Of a stretch of DNA of 64,000 nucleotides, positions 33,025-44,736 are shown piece after piece. The notes under the pieces were generated by a model. That model did not search any database. It was not told the DNA's origin and was given only the letters and a program-made list of their open reading frames with translations. The number at the start of each line of letters is the position of its first letter. Within the stretch, counting starts at the first letter, position 1. This DNA comes from Trichopria drosophilae (lineage: Eukaryota; Arthropoda; Insecta; Hymenoptera; Diapriidae), in NCBI GenBank assembly GCA_030407085.1, contig CM059582.1, positions 67,625,001 to 67,689,000 of the forward strand. Reading direction: 5' to 3'. The position numbers were made by a program, and so were the translations under genes.

Positions 33025-35129
33025 ATGTTGAAAGCAACCCGTTTGAGATCAGATTTATTATTATTAACGTTAAAATTGTACAATAATCCCGTGATACCAC
33101 GGAATGTTGTGCAACTGTTTGTTGATAATATTATAAATTTCGTCAACACTACTTACACGGATTTCATGCTGCAGCAAATACAATGCTTGTCAACGAAATA
33201 TGGATCTTCAATTGTACGAGACATGTCCAATATTTTGAAATCTGCAAATCCCATTTTGGAAGAATTCCAAACCGAACGTAAGAGATTTTTGCATTACGAA
33301 AAACAAAATCTCACTATTAAACCAATTGAATACGAATTGGGATCATCGGGTGAAGGGAATATTGATATTAAATCGTACGCATTGTATACTCCACTAAGGT
33401 GGAGTTTAAAACAACTTCTTGAGATACCAGGCACATTTGACGTAATAGTTAATTATATGGAGACTTTAAAAAAGGAAAATAATTTCATTACGAATTGCGT
33501 GCAGGGCGAATTGTGGAGAAAATTAACCAAGTCTTTCGGCAATAATTTAGTTCTTCCCCTATTCATTTATCAAGACGATTGGGAAAGTGGAAATCCTCTT
33601 GGTTCTCATGCAGGGAAGCAAAAACTAGGATCTGTATATGCATCGCTTCCTTGTTTTCCCCCACAATATGCCTTGCGGCTGGATAATATATTGCTTGTAA
33701 GTCTCTTTTATGCATCTGACCGAAAAATATTTGGAAATTTTAAAATATTTTCGAAACTGATTTCCGAGCTGAACGACTTGAGGAAGAACGGGATATGCAT
33801 ACAAGAAAATGGCAAGGAACGTCGTGTTTATTTCACCCTACTCTCAGTGTTAGGTGATAATTTGGGACTAAATGAGATATTAGGTTTTGTTGATTCCTTT
33901 AATTCTGGGAGACCTTGTCGCATGTGCAAAGCCGATATTACTCAGATTAGAACATTAACCATCGAAAATGAAGATTTAATTAGAACAATGGAATCTTATG
34001 ATGAGGATTGCGAAAAAGAAATTCCACCTGAAACTGGTATTGTTGAGAAATGTGTTTTTAACCGTGTTGAAGATTTCCATGTATGTGTGAATAGTGCTGT
34101 TGATATCATGCATGATATTTTTGAAGGGGTGGCAAACATTACCATGGTACACGTATGTAATGACTGAATATTTAAAGAAAACTATCTACTTTTTCAGTAG
34201 AATATTTAAATACTAAGTTAAACGCTTTTGACTACGACTACATTGAAAATAAAGTACCTGCTATTAAGAAGGAGCACTTGAAAACCAAGAAGAAGCTGAA
34301 GATGTCAGCATCAGAAATGATAAATTTCACTCGATATTTCGGGCTATTCGTGGGCGATAAAATTGAAGCAGATAACGAGACATGGGAATTGTATGTTTTA
34401 CTTAGAAGAATTATATCTATTATTACATCACCAGTAATTGTAGAAGGAGATTTGACATCTTTAGATGAAATAATTCCACAATTTCTTTCCTCGTACAAGG
34501 AAAATATATAATATGGCGATTTAGTATATAAATTTCATAACATGACACATTTTGTACGCGTATTAAGAAAAAATGGACCATTAGTTCATTATTGGTGCAT
34601 GAAATATGAGTCAAAGCATAGACAGTTGAAATTGACTTCTGCTACTAGCAGCAATAGAATTAATTTATTGTTGACGCTGAGTATTAAAAATCAATTGCGA
34701 CTAGCATATCAACGTTTGACCAAGGTTATGCGAGACGATATTGTAACATACCAACATTTCGAGAACGTACAAGAAGACGAAAAATTGAAATATTTTCCTT
34801 TTAGCCCAGTTGACCAACTCATTATTAAAACACGCCAGGCTGAATTAAATGGAATTGATTATGAAATCGGCATGGTTTTCGTCACTGACATAGGTGATGA
34901 TGTATTAAAGTTCGGAAAAATCACAGAAATATTTATAACACAGGGTAAATTATACTTCCTTCTGCAGATTTTTAAGAGCTTCTGCTTTGATGAACATTGT
35001 TTTGCTTATCGCATTACAAAATGTCCCATGCTCGAACTAAAAGACTCAACTGCATTACCAAATATCCATCGGTGTCTAATTGCAGAATATAAGAAATCTT
35101 TACACATCCGGACGAAATATGTATTATAA
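33025..35129 (+). pseudogene. Gene B2: CMC/Tnp2-type transposase-like protein, degenerate
   Basis: Open from ATG 33025 to 34167 (380 codons), starting 201 bp after the A2 stop. It shows the same motif order as B1: LPLFIYQDDWESGNPLGSHAG, LGDNLGLNEILGF, CRMCKAD, TGIVEKCVFN and DIMHDIFEGV. After that the frame is broken: two shifts between about 34150 and 34200, then an open frame with KLKMSASE and RYFGLFVGDK, an in-frame TAA at 34509-34511, and the E-region YWCMKYESKHR in the segment to 35129. The conserved end of the N-terminal part and colinearity with B1 show it is a homologue, more decayed than B1. It would cut and join element ends if active; this copy cannot encode a full protein. Poly(A) signal at 35168. 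Confidence 0.6.
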
Positions 35130-35167
35130 TTACGTAAGTGTAATGATTGAATTAGTATATTAAAAAA

Positions 35168-35173
35168 AATAAA
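35168..35173 (+). terminator. Poly(A) signal of B2
   Basis: AATAAA 39 bp after the last B2 stop codon, a spacing similar to the signal after B1. Confidence 0.4.
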
Positions 35174-35534
35174 GACATTAAAAATTAATCCCGATTAAAA
35201 TTCAAAAGTCTCGTATAATGTCAGAGTAATAAGACATAAATTATTTTTCCACATTCCAATCACATTGCTTCACATTTTTTATCCAAACAAATTGAATTTC
35301 TTTATCTATTTTTCACCACTTTCAATGGAATTTAGGGCACCAAAATGTAAATAAAGTACTTCTTGCGATTTTCGTTTTACTGATTCCGAAACAAATATTG
35401 TCTAATTTTTTGTAATTTTTATCGCTTATATCATTCCTTTACGGAAATTTTGGGAATTCTTTGTCTCAGAAATCATGAAATTTATATGAAAATCATAGAT
35501 TGAAAAGGTAAGTTTTTTTTTCTATATTAAGTCT

Positions 35535-36300
35535 AGAAACTTAATTCTTGACTTAAATGTATCCATAACCATATTTCTAGATACATTTTGATCTCATAAA
35601 CTTGCAGAAACTTGGTTAAGAGCGATTGGTTGAAGTTATCACCTTCAAAACTGTGAAACAAAATAATAAGAAATTTAAGGTCGATACGACATTTTGAACA
35701 CTAGGGTAGAAAGGAGCAACCTCATTCAATTTGTAATATTTTACATTACATAGTTTGAAAATGAACTGGTGGTTCAATATCAGATACTTATTTAAAAATG
35801 AATTTGTGGTAAAATATGAGAAATTAGTAACATTGATCATAAAACTGTCAATTCATTTCACTGTGATCGACAACAATTGTTGTTTTGTGTATAAAGTAAA
35901 AAATGTAATTCTTGCTTTACATTTATCTATAACCATATTTTTAGATACGTTTTGATCTCAGAAACTTGGAGAAACTTGGTTTACGCCGATTGGTTGAAGT
36001 TATTACCTTCAAAACCGTGAAACAAAATAATAAGAAATTTAAGCCCGACACAGCTTTTTGTACATTTGGGTACAAAGTGGTGTAATCTGAATTAGTTGTG
36101 ATCAATTTACATAGATTTGTGTTTGAATCTATAATTTAAAACTAAATTAATGGTAAAATATTTTTTTTTTAAATTGTGATAAACTGTCAATTTATTTCGC
36201 TGTTATGGACCAAAATTGTTTTCATCTATTAGAACCAAAAATATAATTGCTGCCTTAAATTTACATATAGCTGTAAAACATTTATTTATAACCATAGATA
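35535..36300. repeat. Tandem repeat with period of about 364 bp
   Basis: ATAACCATATTTNTAGATAC occurs at 35565 and 35929, followed in both by CGATTGGTTGAAGTTAT and GAAACAAAATAATAAGAAA at the same spacing. A truncated third start is near 36287. The interval 35174-35534 upstream is AT-rich with no feature I can support. Confidence 0.7.
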
Positions 36301-36319
36301 GATATTATTTATTTATAAC

Positions 36320-36322
<3 letters not shown>

Positions 36323-36399
<77 letters not shown>
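36323..36399. repeat. TA microsatellite
   Basis: Uninterrupted TA dinucleotide run of about 38 units. Confidence 0.95.
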
Positions 36400-36400
<1 letters not shown>

Positions 36401-37979
36401 CCTAAAATCTTCTGCCGACAGTAAAATCCTTTTCGAAAGACGGTACTACAATTTTTTAAAGTTGGTATTTCTAGTGTGTACGTAAATCAACAGCATTCAA
36501 AATAATCTAATAAATACCAATTCAAGTATTTGACATTATTCATTTTAAAAAATAATTCACAGGGAGCAAGAAAAAAATGAGTTGACAGCTGTGTTTACTA
36601 TATGACTGCAATATTGCGGGTTAGATTTCCGTGTGTTATGATTTCACGCGCACCCTATCTCCTAAATGTCTTGTAGGTTAGGCACTTAATGACGGTGACT
36701 TCGACTAGCGCTGTCTGTTTTTAAGCAAACATCGGCAGCTTGAACTGCCGAGCTAAAACTGATTGGGTAGCAAAGCATCTTCCGCGTAAAGTGGCCTGCT
36801 TGACTGTGTTAAGCAGAGGTAGCCGCAACGCTCGTCAATTGTTACGTAAAATGTCTTTCCGTGTATACAGGAGGTTCAACCTCGCTCGATGCACACTGAA
36901 AGCAGTAGGCAGAATGTCGGGATAAATGTGGGCGGAGCCACAGTTTTGAAACTTGCGCAGTAGACGACTTTGACTATTCTGCGCTTACTAACACATGTTT
37001 AATATGTATTAAGAAATCACAGCAATGTGGAGGTTGTGTAGTTGTGTAGTTGTGTTGTATAAGTGATCAGTGTGTGAGTGTAAGCCAGCTGCTCCGTTTC
37101 ACATGTAGTGCTTCGCCTTCGTAAGCGTGGTAAGCATTATTAATAAGTGGAAATTGTGTAGAAAATAGAAGAACACTAAAATAATGTTCTCTAAAAACAA
37201 GTTATCGGATGTACATATCAGTATAGTTACACGTTTCGAGTATAGTACATTACTAAATTTCGAAAGTGAGGTTATGTATATTGGTGTATATTAATACTTG
37301 TAGTTTACAATTAATGGTAATGTACATGGATTCCACAATTGTAATTTACTTTATTTTTATAACTTTTATTGATTTTAATTTGTTTATTCTTTATTTTATG
37401 TATATTTGTACTGCAAAGAATTTTAAATGTAATTTTATGAGATGTTTGTACAATATTTTTATAAATGATTATTTATGACTGCAGAATTATAGAAAGGGAA
37501 ATAAAAGCAGACAAAAATTTATTATAAACATATTAAAATCATTTTTAATCAGAAACATACTTAACAAATTCAGGTTGAATCACATGCGTCTTTTTGTAAC
37601 AAGAAAACAAAAAATGGTTATTATTTTATAGTTTCTAAACATTTTTTATTGTTATTTAACATGCACATATTAATTCTAGACAGGGGTCTACGATCTGTTG
37701 GTCATCAAAGCACATGTGTGAATTACCAGTCATGCTCAAATCAGTCAGCATGCAGCTGAATTTGTACCTGGAACAACGGATATTATAACAGGAAAAAAGA
37801 AAATGAAACAACTTCACCTGGTACAAGCAAGCATAAGAAAACCCTGACAGGTTCAGGTACTACATCGCCCACCTTCTGGATTTCTCTCTTCACTTCTTAG
37901 CGCTTGCTTTATTTTTTGCTCAATTTTCCTGTTCGTTGACATTCGGAGGTGAATATAATCAACGAAGAAGCAGAATAAA
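36400..37979. other. Gene-free stretch with a possible promoter-like patch
   Basis: Positions 36600-37000 are of mixed composition with a GGGCGG box at 36930-36935, and could be a promoter or an old element. A short frame there has no recognisable motif. The rest is AT-rich. Positions 37780-37870 have a Lys/Ser/Thr-rich frame ending at a stop, without support. Confidence 0.3.
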
Positions 37980-38276
37980 ATGGAAGTCAATTACAAACAT
38001 TTAGAGAAAAATGTGCACAGTTTAAAATTACCAAATGAAAAGTGGACAACAATTGTAGATCCTGGAGATCAAATAATGTTTTTAAGAATTGATAAAGGTT
38101 ATCGTTCATATCTGTCAGTTTCTCTGAATTCAGAACTGAATATGAATGTTTATTACCGTGGTGAAAAAGTGAAGTAGATAAAATTTGACAAACCGCAAGA
38201 GCAAAAAGATATTGAAAACATTCTGGAAATGGTTAATAAAATCATTTATTCTGAATCGATGTACACACAAGAATGA
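37980..38276 (+). pseudogene. Short protein fragment with an in-frame TAG, unrecognised
   Basis: One frame of 99 codons from ATG 37980 to TGA, broken by TAG at 38175-38177. It reads KWTTIVDPGDQIMFLRIDKG, then SVSLNSELNMNVYYRGEKV, and after the stop KFDKPQEQKDIENILEMV. The beta-like start followed by an amphipathic helix resembles the C-terminal part of unnamed THAP-type insect proteins, but I cannot name it. It may be the last exon of an element-derived gene whose other exons are not visible. Confidence 0.3.
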
Positions 38277-39111
38277 AAATAATTCATAATTAATTGAACT
38301 AAAAGATAGTTTTATAGGAAAAAGTGAAATTATAGTGTAATGTAATATTTTCTATCGTTAACTATAAATTATGTATATTTTTTAGATCAATTGTTTGCAA
38401 TTTCAGTTTGTCGTAAACTGAAAAGCATATTAATGCTTGTAACGTATGATTAATTGTAACGAACACCCACGTGTAATGATTTCATCGATAGTACTTTTTT
38501 CAGTGGACCGGTTGCAAAAGTTGGCTGCGACTGGCTGTAGGATTAAAGTGCTGCAAACGATGCAAAAATTTTATCTTTTACGGGTACAAACGAATTTCTC
38601 AATTGTAATTAGCTTATCGTTACGATTTGTATTATTTATATAGTATACCGGATGATTAATTTACATTTATTCTGATTTTTATACTTTCAATGATTGTAAA
38701 TGTGCAGAAGATATTTTTCACTTAGGAAAGAATAAGAGTAGAATAAACTTTTTATGTAAATGTATAGTACGAGTTTTGATTTTTGTAACTGTTATACATA
38801 AGTGTGTTTCTATAATTTTGTATGTGTGTAATTCTAGAAAGGAAAATAAATCATGACAAGAAATTCTTAGAAAAAATTTAATAACGTAACGAACATGTGA
38901 AATACGATTTATCTTATAATATTATAATTCTTAACATAATACTTAGTACTTTTAATGCTTTTAGTATTTAATAACATTTTCATATAAAATATTTTTTATA
39001 CTTCAGTCTTTTGAAAAGAAAAAAAATAATTTGCAAACTATATTACTACATAAACTTTCTATAACTATACGCAGACTTAAAATATAAATCGCCTTATATT
39101 TTTTTCTTGTT
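38277..39111. other. Gene-free AT-rich stretch
   Basis: No gene, repeat or element end that I can support. It contains AATAAA at several places, none tied to a coding region. Confidence 0.3.
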
Positions 39112-42100
39112 CTATTTGGTGTTTTGTGTTTTTTTAATTTTTTGATAACTATCATTCATTGTTTTCATCGGTACATTGCTGATCTTCTCTTTACCAACTA
39201 GTTTGGACAATTTTCTCAGACTTTTTTCTTTTTTTCTGGCATCATCGTACATGTTATGCTTTTTGCAAATAATTTTCATACGTACTACTGTATAATAATG
39301 TATCACAATTTTTGTCAGTTTTTCTTTACGGTCTTCACATCTGACAAACGTTGTAGATTCCGCCAATATATTTTGCATTATGTGTTGGAACGAATAAAAG
39401 TTTAATTGCTCCTGACCTATGGTTTGCAAAATCGCATGCTCTAATTTATTCAGAAGGTCATAAAGCTTATCAGAAGGATATTTTAAGTAGCCTCTATTGA
39501 GAGTATTTATGAATACATCTCGAGGCAGATCTACTGCCTTTGTGGCCGAAGACAGGCAATCTTGGCGGGTGCGGGTCGAAAAACCGATAAATCAAAAAGT
39601 CGACAGGTCGAAAAACCGACAGTCAAAAAACCGACAATCGAAAAGCCGACAGTCAAAAAACCGACAGTTCAAAGAATGACTGTCCTCCTGACGATGTGTC
39701 TTTTTTTATGTGTCGGCATTTCGACTGTCGGTTTTTTGACTGTCGGTTTTTTGACCTGTCGGCTTTTTGATTTGTCGGTTTTTCGACCCGCACCCAATCT
39801 TGGCAAGTTGTCCATGTTGCAATTTTCTTACTCAGGAAACCAGAAAAGTAGGATTGCACGTTTGGATAAACGTATCCAACGTTGTAATCATGAGTGTGCC
39901 TAACTGTTAACGTTTCCTTATTGTTTTCACCACATTCTATTATTTCGTCCAATGCCAGTAACCACTCTTTTTTATTCTCATGAATATTTGCATCCTTCTC
40001 ATTTAACAGAGTCTCAAAAATTTCAACACCGTCAACATTTGAGCCTTTGGGAGGTTTCACTAACGAATAAAAGCTTATTAAGCGGTACACTTGAATGAAA
40101 AGTAGAGGGTCCGGCTTGTCGTGGGAACCGCAACATTCGCGTATCATTCCAAACATTCCCTACAAAAAAAATGTAATATAAATAATTTGTCGTGCATTAT
40201 TGCTTGTTAATTTATCACAATGTTTACAATATCTTACTTCAAGAGCGTCTTGATTCAGTCTTGATGTCATAAGATACAGATAATTACAGTTCGTGCATAG
40301 AAATTGCATCACCTCAATTACAGATGTCAGAGTCGCCATGAATCCAGTAAATGTATTATCTGACAAAAATACAAAATCGTTATCTTCTGTAAGCTTCTCC
40401 CAGTTCCTGAAGTATTCCTGACAGTTGACGATTTTCTACAATTGATATTGAATATTATGGAGTTAATATCGTAATGATGGAATTGGTAATTTGTACAAAT
40501 ATAGTACACAATTTTTCTTCTCAACAAATTGAAGAAAGATGTGCTCTAAGAGTCCTTGAGCGTGAACGGAGGCGGACAAAAAAGCGACAGGATTTCTCGC
40601 GGATCTATAAGACTTACAAACAACGTTCCACATACTTTTTTATTAAGATATTTTTTAGTCCTTACAAATAAATGCGAAAATGATTAACTGGGTGGTTGGT
40701 CGACAAAACAGTAAATATTTCAAAAAAAAATAAAAAAAAAATGAACTGAGAGGTTGTTTGTAGGTTTTAAAGGTCCGTGCAAAACTTTTTTGTCTTTTTC
40801 CCTGCCTCCGAGGGACCTTCATACAGTAACCAATCAAAACGAAATATTTTCGTAATATTTGCATTTGATCAATAATTATCGATACGTACATGGTGAAATT
40901 GATTATCATCTTGTAATGCATCGAATGATCTTCTTGAAGTCATGGCATTTATAAGTCCATTGATTCGTTTCAAAAACTTGATTGTGGGTTCACAATCTTG
41001 CAAATCTTTTTCTCCGTTGGATTTATATATTTCCATTGCTGCAGTTACGTTTGCAGAAAATGCCTTTAAATACATAATTTTTGTTCAATTATTGCGTATA
41101 AAAATTTATCATTTATGTTTAACGTATGGAATACAATTCCTAACGTTAGCAAGGAATAAAGTTTCATCTCTGCCGCAAAGTAGATAAGAAACAAAAATAA
41201 TGGTAAAAAGATAAGAAAAATTATATTACATCAAAAACTTTGTTAACATGCATCTTCTGAAAGAATTTTGGATCGATGTGATCAGGGGTGAGTTTGTGCG
41301 CTATTTTTAAACCTAGACTTCTAGGACCTCCGTCAAATCGAATCACAGCGCATAAATGTTTTTTCTATATTACACCATCATAAGTCTGGAAAAGATAATA
41401 TAATGTTGCATTATGTTTTATGTATGTGTTTTGTAATTTACATAAATTTGAAAAATTGCTACCATTATTTCTTCCTTGGACATAATAAAATATCGCAAAT
41501 TTTTAATAAGATGTGAAAAATCGCTGCAGAACCAAAGACGTCGTGAGTTGGTTGTGCTGTTTTCATCTTCAGTTGAGCAAGGATGATCACAACTTGCGTC
41601 GAAACCTTTCAGACCGAAACGTTTCCACATCGCTCGGTTCCATTGACCACCGTCTGCCGTAACTACATCCACGTAGAAACCGTGATTTTCTAATAGACAA
41701 ATACCCTCGGAAACAAGATGGCTTAAAACCTCGCCGTTCGCAGCACCTTTACTTGAAAACGCTGCTATATTTTGAACCCAATTGCCACGAAATGATTGGA
41801 ACATCAAAACTAGTGAGTGGTCAGCACGCTCTGTTTTATGATGCTGAGGAGTGTAGTCTCCTAAGTCTGTAAAGCCTACTACCGACAGCTTTTCATTGTC
41901 AAAATTGAGTCCTTCGCTGATAGACATTTCGTCTAAAACTAGAACACCTGTAAAACCAAACAATACTTGTTGGTAAAAACAATGTCAGTAAAAAAGTAAT
42001 AATACTTTTAGTTACTTTGATTTTTATATAAATATTGAAAATATTTCACCTCTTCTATCCTCTGGCTTCATAGCAGCGGCCTTCTTCTTAAGTATCGTAA

Positions 42101-43239
42101 ATAGTTGAGGATCAAAACCATATTCAGGTTTCAAGTTCCTTAAGTATTTTCTTAGGGTAGTCAATGTCGGTAAAGGGAGAATGTTGTGATTCCTTAGATG
42201 CAAATATGATTTTCTACTTTTAATGCTCAACAGTAGGCACTCCAAAATCCAGCGTTTGCTGTACCGCATTCCTCTATGGTCTTTTTGTTGTCCACATTTG
42301 TGGATATGCTTGACGACCTCCTGCATCTGCATAGGCAAATCTTTTATTGCGATGTTTATGTATTCTTCATTTTGTGCAGCGCAACGCGACATGAGGTCTT
42401 CAATGTGTCCCTGAAGGGATTTAATCTGAAAGAAGAATAATGGTTATACTTTACTTTTCCCAGGAATACAATTTACATACCACATTGTTATTTTTACCTT
42501 TTGTGTACATCGATTATATTTATTCTTTATATTTCTGGCGACCTTTCCCTTGTCGATTTTTTGTTGCAGCCTGATCTTCTTGCGTCGCTGATTCCGTTTT
42601 TCTTTTCGAATTTGTCTCAAACAGTCTTGACATTTGTCTGCGGAAGAGTGCGGTTTGGGTACAAAGAAGCCATTCTTACAATTACCATACAAAGATCTTG
42701 CACACAAATGTAGTGAAGAGACGATCATCATGGATGACCTCAAATCTTCGAAGCACGTAATCTCTTTCAAAACATTACAATGAGCGAATCGTTCACATGC
42801 TCTAACCTGCACATAATGATTGTATTTAATATTAATATTATATAAACGTATTATTCACTTACATTATGTGAAATAAACTTACCTCAATATTCATGTTTTC
42901 CTTTACTAAAATTGAACGGGTCATTCTACACATATTATCTCCATTGTACGAGAAAAGTAGTCCCTCATCTTTCATTACAATCATGCCCCAAGAACGAGGC
43001 ATGATATCAACATCTCTAAGATTCCAATCTCGTAACAAACTATCTATAGAGTATTTTCTTGCAGTTTCGGTAGGCAAGGTAGTGGGAAGAATGGTTGATT
43101 CCATAACAGGATTAGTATCGTTTATGGACATTAAATGTCTGGCTAAAGCACCTCTTCTAATAGAGGATGGAGATAATTCACGAATATTTGTCCTTATTGC
43201 AAGAGGGGTAGATGATTCTTGAGACTCGGGAACCTCCAA
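39112..43239 (-). pseudogene. P-element/THAP9-type transposase, spliced, interrupted by a MITE
   Basis: Minus-strand exons by GT-AG sites and continuous homology-like reading: 43239-42883 (VDIMPRSWGMIVMKDEGLLF), 42806-42498 (Cys-containing, then a Lys/Arg-rich coiled coil), 42425-42050 (RYSKRWILECLLLSIKSRKS, LPLPTLTTLRKYL), 41947-41442 (VLVLDEMSISEGL, VVTADGGQWNRAMWKRFG, SHLIKNLR), about 41364-41230, about 41063-40891, 40436-40238 and 40160-39112. The LDEMSI and TADGGQWNR blocks are the catalytic acidic motifs of the P superfamily; the later exons match its GTP-binding and C-terminal insertion in layout. The N-terminal THAP zinc finger exon is not found upstream. The last exon is split at 39567-39795 by a MITE, and removing it restores the frame. 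P transposases use GTP as cofactor for cut-and-paste transposition. Confidence 0.75.
39567..39795. repeat. 229-bp MITE with a perfect 9-bp target duplication, inside the P-type transposase exon
   Basis: The ends are GGGTGCGGGTCGAAAAACCG and its reverse complement, and the interior is built of repeated CGACAGTCAAAAAAC units in inverted order. AATCTTGGC flanks both sides (39558-39566 and 39796-39804). A 9-bp duplication is characteristic of Mutator-like elements (MULEs), although 8-bp classes cannot be fully excluded. Confidence 0.85.
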
Positions 43240-43771
43240 CTGTTTCAAAAGTAAAATTATGTTTTTATATTTACAATACACAAAATAATGTCAAATTATT
43301 TTTGGATAACTGCATCTAAGTACATATTATTACATATAATATTATATATTATATTATACATACAGAGGCAGGTACTGTTTAACTTCATATAATTTGTACA
43401 TTTTTACCAAGTTTTAGTAATCTTTCAAGTTAAGAAATGTCAAGCGACAAAATGACAATGATAATTATATAAAGGGCATCGGTTAACCATTAATTCAAGT
43501 AACGTATCTAAACAAATGTAAATAATAAGTACTCCAATTGTTTTGGTAAAATTTATAAGAACGTAACTATTGCTTATAGTCCTCCTACAACTTCTTAGAA
43601 GCTGCCTGGAGTTTTATAACCACAAATATTGTATCGTTATTTGTGATAAATATACAGACTCTATACTGAGATCCCATTTAACCAACAATTGTAACAAAGC
43701 AACCTTACAGTAATGAACAGAATTAACATAATTGAAAGTTTAAAAGATTTTTGATTCACAATTACATTATT
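43240..43771. other. Upstream side of the P-type transposase, gene-free
   Basis: AT-rich, with a short TATATAATATTA-like run near 43330-43370. I searched by eye for a THAP exon (C-x2-4-C ... C-x2-H) on the minus strand and saw none. Confidence 0.35.
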
Positions 43772-43779
43772 TCGTCGGC

Positions 43780-44442
43780 ATGGTGGAAAAACATACCATT
43801 TCACTGGTGTGTTCACTTCAACAGGAAATTAACACCCTTCGCGAAGAAAATAAGCACCTACGAAATGCCGTCAAGGTAAAGGAACATCGCTTGTTAGATA
43901 TCGAGCTGGGCCGTCATGAATGCGACCTTGTCATATCTGGCGTTCCGTGGTCCAGGAGCGAAAAATTGTCAAATATTATTATAGATATTTGTAATGCTGT
44001 CGGATCACCAATTGGGCCTGATGTCTTATCACGTGCGAACAGAATGCCGTCCGGCCTCACTTCCAATGGTGGCTCCAACACCGCTCGCCAGAGCGGGGCA
44101 TCTGCTACGTCAATTTCAACGGCATCATCATTAAATAATGTGCCGAATGGGAATATTTTTGTTCGCCTGGCCCGACCTGTAGTCCGCGATATGCTCATTC
44201 AAGCTCGTCGCATAAAGGGCTCATTAAAAGGTGTCGAGGTTTGTTCCAGCTGGTCCAACACCGAAATTTATTTCAACGAGTATTTGCCGCCTGCATTATT
44301 TAAATTAGGGGGAAAAGCTAAAAAATACGCTAAGATACATAATATGAGAGTTCATCGTAAAGGATCACGCATCTTTTTAAAATCTTTAAATGGAGAGAAA
44401 ATCTTACAAATTGAAAACGAAAATGATTTTCCGGACGATTGA
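43780..44442 (+). pseudogene. LINE ORF1, N-terminally truncated
   Basis: A coiled-coil start (LQQEINTLREENKHLRNAV), then CDLVISGVPWSRSEKL and VRLARPVVRDMLIQARR, a layout of ORF1 nucleic-acid-binding chaperone proteins of insect LINEs. The LINE proper begins at 43803, so the ATG at 43780 and the first seven or so residues come from the host element, not the LINE. The original N-terminus is lost. The stop at 44442 is followed by the ORF2 region. ORF1 proteins bind the LINE RNA during target-primed reverse transcription. Confidence 0.7.
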
Positions 44443-44508
44443 CAAATTACTGATGCCAGACGGTACATTCATCATCCAACAAAAGGATCCACATCATCTA
44501 TTACTACA

Positions 44509-44736
44509 TGTTTTTATCAGAATACTCGTGGTCTTCGCACGAAAACAGAAGATCTTCAAATTGCGCTGAATACGCATACCATCTCTCCAGACATCATTGC
44601 TTTTTCCGAAACATGGTTGAATAACTCAATTGGTGATGGCGAGCTGGGTCTCAACCTGTATAATATTTACAGAAGTGACCGCACGTATGACGTATCTACA
44701 TCGACTAGAGGAGGTGGAGTGCTGCTATACAAATAG
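44509..44736 (+). pseudogene. LINE ORF2 endonuclease remnant
   Basis: Reads FYQNTRGLRTKTEDLQ, DIIAFSETWLNNSI and STRGGGVLLYK, the first third of an apurinic-type endonuclease (N, then E-T-W, then R-GGG), and ends at TAG 44734-44736. The catalytic remainder (SDH end) is absent: the next bases already encode the reverse transcriptase in another frame, so an internal deletion removed the middle of ORF2. Confidence 0.75.

Larger units (their letters stand above)
15998..35173 (+). mobile_element. Two-gene transposon-like cassette, copy 2 (genes A2 and B2), interrupted by a nested element
   Basis: Same layout as the copy at 1139-7388: spliced gene A, then gene B on the same strand. Without the nested 12.5 kb element the coding part would span about 6.6 kb, close to the first copy. 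The outer ends are not identified. The left side abuts the end of the 2.8 kb repeat at 15874 and the right side runs into tandem repeats after 35200. Confidence 0.5.

Noticed and set aside
36216..36485. Open frame rich in Ile-Tyr
   Set aside because: It is the TA microsatellite read as codons.
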